Assembly (NCBI GenBank): GCA_029945375.1
Contig: CM057057.1
Coordinates: 2,480,001 to 2,544,000, forward strand
Direction of reading: 5' to 3'
DNA from: Agaricus subrufescens
Lineage: Eukaryota > Basidiomycota > Agaricomycetes > Agaricales > Agaricaceae
Length of the DNA stretch: 64,000 nucleotides
Part shown: positions 34,250 through 43,808 of the stretch, one piece after another
Numbering within the stretch: position 1 is the stretch's first letter
Layout of the letters: the number at the start of each line of letters is the position of its first letter
The notes under the pieces: generated by a model
The model's input: the letters and a program-made list of their open reading frames with translations, nothing else
What the model was told of the DNA's origin: nothing
Database searches by the model: none
Position numbers and translations under genes: made by a program

Positions 34250-36026
34250 GATTTTAGCGAAAGTGGATCACAGAATAATAAGAAAAGGGGGGTAAGATGT
34301 GCAGAATTCCGAAGCTCGAAAATATGCGGTCAACGCTGACGCGGTCCCTGTCTTGCAGTGGAACGAAGTGGGCAGCGAGATGGCCTTTCTACCCCTAGCG
34401 ATGAGCTTCGTTCAATAGATACAATGTCAATGAACTCACGGGCAAAAAAAAATTAGAGAAAAAGAACGAAGGAAAAGAGAACGTGAAAGAACGAAAGGGA
34501 AAGAAACGGTGGTGGAAAGCACGGCTGCGATCAGGTATTTGAAGGATTTGAGAAATTGATCGGTCTTTGACCTCGCAACGACATCACTGTTCTGTGTCGC
34601 TACCCCCTCCCCATTGGTCCATCATTTGTTTCGCCAGATAATCTTTCCGAACACCTGCGACTCGAACGCTCGGCCCCGTGCGCCCAACGGACGCCACATT
34701 TAACGTCGAGCAACCATAGCCCTAGCTCAATCCATAGGAGGCTAGGTAAATGCTGTGTCGAGGAACGCATGGCATCCTATTCCCGACGCACGGTGTCTCA
34801 TACATATTTTGCAAATTAGCAGGTCTTTGCTTATATTCGTCGCAGACTTGCCCCATCGGACTTCCGACGGGATAAATGAATCGTGTTGAACTGATGGCAA
34901 TAATCTACTGCAAACTATACCCTCTTTTGAGGGATAACTAACTCGGAGAACTATCTTGACCTGGAAGATAGATCCCAGATCTGAAGCGACGTACCAATCA
35001 AGGGGGCTGTTCTTCTGATACTGGTGGTCAAACTTATCCGATATAAAGTTGGCAAAGCCGCGGCGGACGAACACCCCGAAAGTACTGGACACTTGGACAG
35101 TTATGTGTTGCGTTGGTGAAGCTACCTTTTTATCATTAACCCAAGGGTGGCACAAAGCAATCTACCTGAGGCGGTTCTTGCAGCAGCGCACTGGTATGTT
35201 CCCCATATATGTTTTTGTTGGCTAAATGATGTACACTTTTCTTGGCCTGATAAAGCCCTTCGGTAATAGGAAGCGCCGATATTTGCGTCGTCAATGCCTT
35301 GAGGTAGAATTCCGAAATACCAACGATTGTATCAAGTAGCGCGGGTCGTTTATAATCGATATGTACCAATGAAAACGGTGAAAGAGCGTACCAATACGAC
35401 GAGTTCACATAGTGTCAAGTCAACCTCGAGGCAAGAGTATATAAATTCTAGCGCATGGTAAGATTCCCACCAAGATCTACGAATTTATCGAGTCAGTCGG
35501 CAACAGACTAATTTTATACATACTAATGCAGATGACAGCAAACGCTGGTGACAGAAATCGTCCAATCAACAGAATCAACGAATCAAGTCTTCGACTCCCC
35601 CTCCCACATCTGCATCAATCAGTTTCATGAAACGATCCCGCTAAATTTCATCAAGTCACTGTTGCAAAGTACATCATCTTCTTACCTTGAGCTTGGGTTT
35701 CCTGTGCCGGCCGTCACCAACAAGCGTCGTGTCAACAGAAAAAATGGGCAACGTATGCCGTTGGATACGGGCCATTATTGGAACAAGGAATTCTTGATTG
35801 GTCAAAATTTCTCATTCTAAACCTTGTTACTGTACAGTGTACGTACCTCGCTCTCGTTGCTCCGGGATTTCCTTCATCCGATATTCACGTTGGACAAGCT
35901 GAACATTCAGTTATATTCTCTCAATATTCTAACAAATGTCCCTGATGCAATCGTTTCCATGTATTCGAGAAAACAACGTGATTTACATACATAATTACAT
36001 TCATTTCATTTCAACAGTCAACATCA
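34250..36026. other. Intergenic region with a weak open segment
   Basis: Between the repeat protein and copper amine oxidase 1. A weak coding candidate (34742-35408, minus) is listed separately. Nothing else is supportable. Confidence 0.4.
34742..35408 (-). CDS. Possible small gene or gene remnant (unrecognised)
   Basis: Two open stretches on the minus strand together cover over 200 codons. They can be joined by a GT-AG intron of 49 nt from PPL to SSTFGVFVRRGFANFISDKF, keeping phase. The first reads TIVGISEFYLKALTTQISAL and QAKKSVHHLANKNIYGEHTS. The second reads KNSPLDWYVASDLGSIFQ. Neither begins with ATG: the upstream limit is a GTG in a stretch with a nearby stop. It could be a small gene, an internal exon pair or chance. 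I do not recognise the family. Confidence 0.3.
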
Positions 36027-38789
36027 TCAAGTATGACAAGACTGTCCATTTTGCGCCGGGTGTGCAGCCACACTCAAGGCATCCCGAGTTCCCGGAACAT
36101 CCAAGCTAGGATTCGACTTGAAGAACGAAACAGGCTTCAAAGACACACTCAATGTATCCACAGGCATCCTAGAAAATTCTTATCAGCGGCGTATCAAAGA
36201 ATAGTATCAAACAACTTACACAGGCCAGTCCTCCGGCCTAGGGATATGCGTCGTCCCAATGTTAAAGTAAACCAAGATATCTTCTCCATCAGTAGGTTGT
36301 TCATTCTTGACCCAATTCCCAACCGAATCCGCAGGAGTCTCCCTTGTCAACGGGACATACTTTCCCGCAGGGTAAACTCTTTCCGATCCTTGATTCTCGC
36401 CTTCAACATCCCTACACACCCACAAAGTATTCTTCAAGAACGGCGCCCTCGTCAAAAGCCAACTATCATTTTTACCCAACGTCGGCACCACACCTCCTTT
36501 GATACCAAGAGAATATCCAACTTCCTTGCCGCTGCTATAATGCCGCTTTTGAGTATTGACAATCCTCCAACGACGTTCCTTGGAAAGATCGTATTGCCTC
36601 CCAGTCTCATTTGCCAAACGCGTTTCCTTGACGTAGAATCCATTTCCAGCAAAGTTCTCCTTAGAGCCTGTTGGCGCATCAAGAGTTTGAATGTCGGCTT
36701 CAAGTACAGCATTCTTGATCCCGTCTATCATAGGGTCGATGCGGTAACTGAAGACATGTTGATGGTAATGAGCGTCTATATTGGGAGCTACCCTTGTAGC
36801 ATAGGGACTTCGGTCGTCATCAGCGCCGGTATAGGCTTGGAGGATGCCAGTAAGGCGAATTTCGATTTCGACATGCCCATCTTGATAGAAATGATAGTTG
36901 AAGATGTACTCTATACGAGTCATCAGTAAGTGAACCTTTTCGAGAAAGAAAAAAAACACCGTACCGTAATTCGCTAAAGTACATACCATGCTAACGACCA
37001 ATCTCCGACTCCGCACAGTGCGAGACCGTCCACCAGGACGGAAATCAGTATGTTTCCACAGTACGCCGGCATCCTCTTCGTGTATACAGATAACATTTTT
37101 GACCTTGATAACACTCCCGTCGTGGGCCGCAAAACATCCATCCTATAGAAAAAGCCATGAGATTTCGCGTAAAGTACGGTCAACTAATAGATCTCACGAG
37201 GTAATGGACTTGCCCGACACAGTCACAGCCTAAGGACAATTGATTTGCCATCTGGCCAATGCCATACTCTCCCCTATGATCGCCTTCAGTTATTGACGCT
37301 GATAAGAAAGGCTAATGACTCACGTATCGAAGGCATGTTTCCTTGGATGGGGATACTCCGGAGCGCCATAAGGTACTATCATTTCAGAAAGCGCCAGACT
37401 ATAGAAAAGGGGCCTGATCTCCCCGTGATCGTTGTAGGTTACCGTAGACAGCACGATACCCTCCCGGTGAGCAAAAGCTTGGGTAACAAGGAGTTCAATA
37501 TCAATTATATCGCTGACAGATACCGGGGAAGCTCACCAATGTGCATTTTCCAATTCTGCCACTCGAGAACATTACCGTCGATCTTGAAACTCACTCCTTC
37601 GGGCTGGAGAATATGAAGTGGTTTCAAGTCTTTCCGAAGTTCGAACCCTGGTTCCGTCTTCTCCATCAAGTCGGGAAGGTAATCATGAGCACGTTTAGGA
37701 GGGGTGATACGGTCCCTTCCAGAGTTGTTGACTGGTCCATCCGCAAGAGGTGGGAAGGCGGTTGTGGGTACGGTGAGCTCGGGTTTACCAGAGCCTTTGG
37801 TGATTTTATAAGAAGGTGGATAATCTGATAAAATCGTTAGAAAAAAATGATAGGAAGAGACGATTCGACAAACCGATATGAAGCACTTCTTCAGTGCTGG
37901 CATCAACAACAGGAATGAAATCCTTTCCCCAACGTCAGGGCAGCTGGTCAAACACACAAACTTGCCATACGCACCAGAGGATGGGCATAAAGATTGTCGT
38001 CTGGCGAAAATCGAGCGAAAAGCATGCCTTGCTGTATTCTCCGTTGTTTAGGGAAGCGAGTGTCATACCCAATGGCCCACCCATCGCAGAAGATCTGATC
38101 GGGGGTGATTCCTTTAAAAAGGTACGCGTTTATTTCAAGGTAATCAAAAATTCAACCGCACATGACGTACCGATTTCTGCTGCTGCTTTATGCACAAGTG
38201 GCGATTTGCGCACCACCTCCTCACATTTGAGCAATTCTTCCATGGATATTTGGGGTTGAGCACCCTCAGAAAGTTTTGCCATCTTCTCCACTTCCCATTG
38301 ACCATTTCGATTGGCTACGATGAGGTTGTATCCGGCACTATAGATGATTGATTTAGTCGAGTCAAATTGAAGCTATTGAGCAAGCGGTACCCTTCGACAG
38401 CATCAAGCAACTGTTGAAGAGTGTGAGAAAGATAGATAACTATGCGTAGTCCGGAAACTTACATCGACCTCGGCTTTCCTTGTGATTTCGACGGGGTCTT
38501 CTGGCTTAGTACCAGTTTCCAATGGTATGCCAAGATAAGCCAAAACAGCCCTTTTCGGCGGACGAAGGAGGTTGCATAAAATGAATTTAACAGCCTTGAT
38601 CGGCGTTTTGGCGGCAATGTGAAGGCGGACAGAATGCGTAACAGCAGTCAACTAGGGAGGAGACGATGAATGATTAGCATCCCACGCAGGGTTGGGGAAA
38701 CAGACCTCGTCCGGGGTAAGGGGGTCGAGGGGATGTTTAGGTGCTTGATAGTGGCCATTCGTGGCAGCGTTCGATGCAGTGGTAGCCAT
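36027..38789 (-). CDS. Copper amine oxidase (primary-amine oxidase), copy 1
   Basis: The ATG is at 38789 (MATTASNAATNGHYQAPKHP) and the stop at 36027-36029, with many short introns. Copper amine oxidases oxidise primary amines to aldehyde, ammonia and H2O2 using a Tyr-derived topaquinone (TPQ). The catalytic parts are all visible. The base Asp is in FDTGEYGIGQMANQLSLGCD, with an intron inside the FDT codon. The TPQ Tyr is in ANYEY (Tyr codon 36966-36968). The first two copper His are in HYHQHVFSYRIDPMIDG and the third is in HIPRPEDWPVMPVD. N-terminal N2/N3-type domains precede (VKFILCNLLRPPKRAVLAYL, LVANRNGQWEVEK). There is no signal peptide, so it is probably intracellular or peroxisomal. 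The product ends ALSVAAHPAQNGQSCHT without SKL-type PTS1. It is paralogous to the gene at 43809-46554. Confidence 0.93.
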
Positions 38790-39713
38790 GTTCACCAAGA
38801 AATCCAGATCTGTGGATGGGGCACCTAAGCTGGGAGGGAAAGGTCACAGAAGGATACAATACATCTAGAGATGGATGACACACTTATATAGATACAGCGT
38901 CGATAGTCGCACACCCCCTAAGTCGGCGGGTATCTTGCCGAGATGCCGTTAGTGGATGCAAAATGGAGATTTGGCGTGCTGGAATTAAGATATACAGGTT
39001 GTTGAGTAATCCGTCCTTCGAATTCTTGAGCCACTTGCGACCTAACCCCTTCGCGGGGAGCAACTGTTCTCATGTGGACGAGAAAGTATAGCAAGTCTTG
39101 TGAAGATGGCCAACTATAGCTCCGAAGAAGTAGGTCACGAGCAGGTCTCCGTAAGGAGGTGGATGATGATAAGAAAAGCGACTTGGGCGATCCAACAGGC
39201 GAGAGATCTCTAATCCGGAATCTACGGTCGATGAAACGAGTCCCAGGCTGATTGGCCGTGTTTGGCCTTTTGCTGTTACACCTTGGATTCGGAGCCGGAT
39301 GAGTCGTTTGTCCTTAACTGTCAGGTGATATGTGCTGCGTTTTCCGTTCGTCAAATATACCACTGGCCACGGCACCGAAGGGCCCTTCTGTCACTGTCAC
39401 TGCAAGGCTCATGCATGGGAAGCGAACTTGCTCACCGGCGTGGCGCAGGCTCATATCGGGGACTGGCTGTAACAAGTCTAGATCGATTGATGATATGGAG
39501 GTGGTCACCGGACAGGATGGAGCGAAACGGTATTGCTGGTAGCTGTTTGGCAACAGCAGCAGAGGGGATCTCGGGAGGCCAGCAGCGACGACGACGAGGG
39601 GGCTTGAGAGGACAGCCAACACTGAACAGCCCTGGCTACGCGTGCACGTGACCTCGGTGTCGCGTTCTTGGGGCGTTGGTTTGATGGAACGGTTACATAA
39701 ATAAGTCCCTCAC
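38790..39713. other. Upstream region of copper amine oxidase 1
   Basis: Holds the conserved promoter block of the copper amine oxidase (38882-38921) and one copy of GCCGAGATGCCG (38937-38948). Long frames here are shadows and no gene is supported. Confidence 0.5.
38882..38921 (-). promoter_or_regulatory. Core promoter of copper amine oxidase 1
   Basis: Read on the minus strand this block contains TTAGGGGGTGTGC, then TATCGACGCT, then TATCTATATAAG. The TATATAAG box (38883-38890) lies about 95 bp before the ATG. The same arrangement precedes the paralogue at 43809. Confidence 0.7.
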
Positions 39714-39723
39714 GGTTTTTCCC

Positions 39724-39807
39724 AGGGGGCTGGCAGCCGAGCAGTTTCCTATTATCAACCCCCCCCAACATGGTCCATCAAACTTTCCTAATACGGAATT
39801 TCTCACG
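39724..39807 (+). repeat. Left 84-bp terminal inverted repeat
   Basis: The reverse complement is identical over all 84 bases to 40167-40250, including a run of eight C/G. It is the left end of the inverted-repeat element. Confidence 0.9.
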
Positions 39808-40113
39808 ACGTCGTTGCTGTCCTGGTCACTCAGTGGTAACACCTAAGTCACATCAACATCACATCATCTCGGACATCGGCACGACGTCCAGACGACGTCG
39901 GAGACAGTGTGGCATACAATTGTAGATAAAACACCACTACTATAGACAGTGTAGTAAAAGTAGACTATCTAGAAATGAACCTTTTTAGAAGGCGGCTTTA
40001 TTGTCGGTGAAGATTATCTGAAGATTTTATCAGTATAATCGGTGTGTAATAAATGAGGTAGACCCCATGTCAGATCGCGTTGATGTCATCAGTAGCGGTG
40101 ACTGATGTTTTCC

Positions 40114-40149
40114 CAGCGTGATGCTCAGCGTGATGCTCAGCGTGATGAT
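40114..40149 (+). repeat. Three tandem 12-bp repeats inside the element
   Basis: CAGCGTGATGCT occurs twice (40114-40125, 40126-40137) followed by CAGCGTGATGAT (40138-40149). They lie just inside the right inverted repeat. Confidence 0.85.
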
Positions 40150-40166
40150 AGCAATCGCAACATTCC

Positions 40167-40250
40167 CGTGAGAAATTCCGTATTAGGAAAGTTTGATGGA
40201 CCATGTTGGGGGGGGTTGATAATAGGAAACTGCTCGGCTGCCAGCCCCCT
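40167..40250 (-). repeat. Right 84-bp terminal inverted repeat
   Basis: Perfect inverse copy of 39724-39807. It ends 32 bp before the homeobox start codon, next to the second GGTTTTTCCC. Confidence 0.9.
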
Positions 40251-40282
40251 GGTTTTTCCCAACTCTCGCCCTCCTGCCACCG

Positions 40283-41268
40283 ATGGACGTCCACTACTCC
40301 CATGCCTCCTTCGTTCCTCCACTATCCCGCACTGGCTCAGAGGAGACCGTCTGTATCAATAGTGTCAATCCAGCTGCCTCTCGCCGTACCCGCAAACGCT
40401 TCACTAATGTGCAACTCATGATGCTCGAAAATCTATTCCACCAGAATTCACATCCCTCCAGGGAGGATCGTGAAGCCGTGGCGAAAGCTGGAGCAATGTA
40501 AGATCTATCCACTCCCATCCGAGCTATCAGAATACTCATTCCATGTTTTTTGTTTTTTTTTTACGCGTCCTCTAATTAATTAGGGAAATCAAGTCGGTCA
40601 CAATATGGTTCCAAAACAAACGTCAGACCGAACGTAAATCCGCAGCCAGCAACCATGGCTCGTTCAATTCTCCTCCCTTGACCCACCAGCCTACCACTCG
40701 CCGAACATCGTCACCCACCCTTACTAGCCGGACTTCAACGTCGCAGACGTCGTCGTCGAGACCATCACTCGATCGCGTGGCGTCGCGGTCAGAGCTTCGT
40801 GCTCCTCCACCTCGTACTCCCTCTAGACGGCTTGATCCCAATGCCACACCATGGGATAACATGCCTTCGTCTCCCATCGTTGACCCCAATAGTCCCCCCG
40901 CCAGGGACTTTGTTGAGTTCGGCAGGAAGCGTCGTACGTTAGAGTGGGCTTGTGCAGCTGCTCGTTTGGCCGAAAAGGATAGTGCACGACAGGCTAGTGC
41001 TGGCCCAGTACCCACTTCACCGTCTAGTTCGCGCTCGCGTACAAGGGGCCGACAATCGCATAGAGCTGACCTTGAAAGTACTGATGATGAGGAAGACGAG
41101 GTCATTACTCCTCCCGGTACCTGGTGTGGGGATGCAAGATGGACACCAGACTCTCGCAATGATGGTGCACCGAAAAACCATGACTCTACTAAGAAACAAG
41201 ATGACGACGAAGAAATCATGAAAGCTGCACTTGCTCTGTGTGGACTTCAAAACCGCCGCGGTCTATAA
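40283..41268 (+). CDS. Homeodomain transcription factor (non-TALE)
   Basis: Two exons (40283-40497 and 40584-41268) give 299 residues. The homeodomain is near residues 35-90: RRTRKRFTNVQLMMLENLF, then HPSREDREAVAKAGAMEIKS and VTIWFQNKRQTERK. The recognition helix has the invariant W, F, N and R of WFQNKR, and there is no three-residue TALE insertion. An intron splits the helix 2-3 region (in the Met codon before EIKS). The C-terminal two thirds are Ser/Thr/Pro-rich, then GRKRRTLEWACAAARLAEKD and an acidic tail ending EIMKAALALCGLQNRRGL. It may bind DNA as a developmental regulator, as fungal hom-type genes do; targets are unknown. It is not next to a second homeodomain gene, so a mating-type locus is not supported. 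The start is the first in-frame ATG. Confidence 0.88.
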
Positions 41269-43808
41269 TTTGGCAAGAATATATTGTGCATATGATACTG
41301 AGATACCTTCAGAATACCGCCCTTTTCCCCCTTTCCTCCATCCCGAAACCGCTATTATTGTCTTTCTATCCTTTCTTCTAGGGAAGTACGGGGTCCTAAC
41401 ACGTAACTGTTTGATTTATATTGCATTCATACAAAACCTACGACAATATCTATACCCTGTTTTTCGCAATTCGATGTTGGTTTGAGGTCCCTTGTTCTAA
41501 TTAGCGATCAAATGTGACTGATTAAGGCTTCTTGAAAACTTCCAAACCCTGACGTGGTAACCAGTTCTATTACTCAGGCTCACCACTCGTGGAACTAAAT
41601 TAATTAAAACACAAAGAAGCCTACTATATGGGGCTGAAGCATTAGGCAGTCGACCGGCTCCAATACAATTGTAGAATGATGCCGCTGATATGACAGCTGA
41701 TGCTGATGCTTTGCCTTGTGGATCACGCATATAATGCTGATGCTCTCTTCTAATCGAAGGAGCAAGGTCGTAAGTGTCATCGGTTTTTCTGCTTTCCCTG
41801 AGGGTGTAATGAGGACGTACTTCTACATGACAAGAAGTACAACATCAAATGAAAAAAACGACGACCGATTTTAGTGTCATTTATCCTGTCCACCAGCGCC
41901 TTGCCTTGTCAGTTCTATTTGATGTTTGATGTTCTTCGTGCAATTCGTTACTTTTTAGGAAATATGACGTTGTTTTGAGGAAAACCTTTGTCTACCGGCA
42001 AGGTACTACTTTTTTCTTTTCTTTGTGGTGCCAATATCGATATACGGGCACATGTTGAACACATGGCTCCAAACACTTGAACATCTCACACATGGTGGCT
42101 AATGAAACTGACAGATCGCATCAAGTTAGTGAGTTTCCGAGAGTAATGGGAAATTGATCTGTCACTTTTTTTTTGGGTTTCAAACCTTACAGACATATTC
42201 TATTGCGGTGGAGATTTTTGCCACTGAGGTAGCGGGGGCGTCGCAGAAGTAATATACATGGATACTGTAAGCTCGAAGTAATACTACAAATACGATGCCC
42301 GACCTTTCCAGAGGCAGGCTGAGTTCATCAAGTTGTTGGTCAAACTTTTCATTTGGTGCAGTGTTGGTCTTTGCATGTTTTTGTCAACTACGATCAAACA
42401 TGTGGTTCGCGATCCGCGCCTTCTTGATGCATACCAACTGTCAGTACCAGTAATTCTCAAATCTGGCTGCAGGAGCCGATATCACACCGCACGGTCGATC
42501 ACTCCGACCGCAACCTATTTTCCGCTAAGAGCTAAGATACTACAATGCGGGATCGATCTGGCACTTCTTTTTTGATTTGGGGTTGGCTGAATCAAGGAAA
42601 TTAGACGCTCGGAAGAGGCGTATATATATCTTAAAGCTAATTAACACAGCTGTTTGATGTCTTACAGATTTGTTTTGCTTCTAGTTTGAACATCCGAAAG
42701 TGGTCGATTTTTGTCTAATATACTCGGCGACTGCAGTGGGCACCGAATTCCATCGAGAGCACTCGGGTTTTCAAGTGTAGTGCGATTCTTCATGAATTAG
42801 GGCTAACACAATGTGTCAAAATCCTACAGCACACATCCGTGTACTAACTGTAGTCATCTACTGGCATCGGCCTCAGACCCTAAATGGTTAGCAAACCCCG
42901 AACACTGCTCACGTACACTCTATATACACTAGCGCGACTTAATCAACATCACCACTCAGGCTTTTGACGAAGCCAATTCGAAATGGTGTTTTGTTAAACT
43001 GTCCATTCGCCAGATGTTAACCACACAGCCCGCCACGAAAAAGCCGACGGCAGCGGTGATAAGTTCTGTTAATGACCTTAGCCCGTGGTGGCGCTTGTTC
43101 TGTGTAAAAGTCGTCGCTATGTAATTTAGACGCCTAAAGCACTCACGGGACTATTTTTGGATTACATTGTGCCGAGATGCCGAGAATTCTATCACACGAG
43201 GATTGCTTACCATACTCTCGTTTTCCCTCTCGAGTTCTCAGCTGACGTGCTCTGTCTCTTGCTTGGTCAAACTCTTAGACCTGGTCGTGTGGTGTTTGCC
43301 TCTCTATTTGTCACGCGTCATTGACACTTTTCAACATCTATGCCTTTATGAACCATGTACGTGACTTCCTGATGGACGCTTCGCAACTTCGATATGAAGA
43401 ACCGTGGCAGCAGCTAGCGACCACCTGACAGTGTTGACCTTGGCGTATATTGAATTGAAAAAGGTCGAATATGATTAATGCACTGAACGACACAAGTAAA
43501 TGGCGTTTCAATTTCCACTCAACCCAAGTCAGTCCTTGTCACGAAACGGGTTATCTTCTTCGATCGGCCCAGAAATATTTGCTCGTGTAGGGTTTAAGAT
43601 AACACACATTCAACACTGTGCGGGCAAAGCAACGATATATACGGAATCTACAGTCGGCATCTCGGCGTGATATCTGTCAGGACTGCTATCACACCTTCAA
43701 TTAGGGGGTGTGCAACTCTCTATCGACGCTATATCTATATAAGTATGCAATGTATTTCCAGGAATCTCTCCTTTTTGTCTCAAGCGAATCACCTATCCAT
43801 TGACGAGT
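41269..43808. other. Intergenic region upstream of copper amine oxidase 2
   Basis: About 2.5 kb without a supportable gene. It includes two copies of a conserved 12-mer (43171-43182 as GCCGAGATGCCG, 43655-43666 as CGGCATCTCGGC) and the promoter block 43701-43744. The rest is ordinary AT-rich sequence with short frames. Confidence 0.5.
43701..43744 (+). promoter_or_regulatory. Core promoter of copper amine oxidase 2
   Basis: TTAGGGGGTGTGC (from 43701), then TATCGACGCT and TATCTATATAAG. The TATATAAG box lies at 43736-43743, about 70 bp before the ATG at 43809. It matches the block of copy 1 base for base over most of its length. Confidence 0.72.

Larger units (their letters stand above)
39714..40260. 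mobile_element. Non-autonomous inverted-repeat element (MITE-like), with 10-bp flanking duplication
   Basis: The element is 39724-40250 (527 bp). Its ends are perfect 84-bp inverted repeats (39724-39807 and 40167-40250), beginning AGGGGGCTGGCAGCCGAG and ending CTCGGCTGCCAGCCCCCT. It is flanked on both sides by the direct repeat GGTTTTTCCC (39714-39723 and 40251-40260), as expected for a target-site duplication. The interior (39808-40166) has no open frame of note. Long terminal inverted repeats with a 9-11 bp duplication fit a Mutator-like (MULE) derivative; hAT duplications are usually 8 bp, so MULE is more likely. The identity of the arms suggests a recent insertion. It ends 32 bp before the homeobox start codon. 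Confidence 0.8.

Noticed and set aside
39262..39651. Open frame of about 129 codons before the inverted-repeat element
   Set aside because: Composition is erratic (Arg/Ser/Gly mix), with no homology seen and overlapping opposite-strand frames.
40283..41268. Homeobox gene as part of a mating-type (HD1/HD2) locus
   Set aside because: Only one homeodomain gene is present, and it is not paired divergently with a second one. The typical flanking gene (MIP) is absent from the window.
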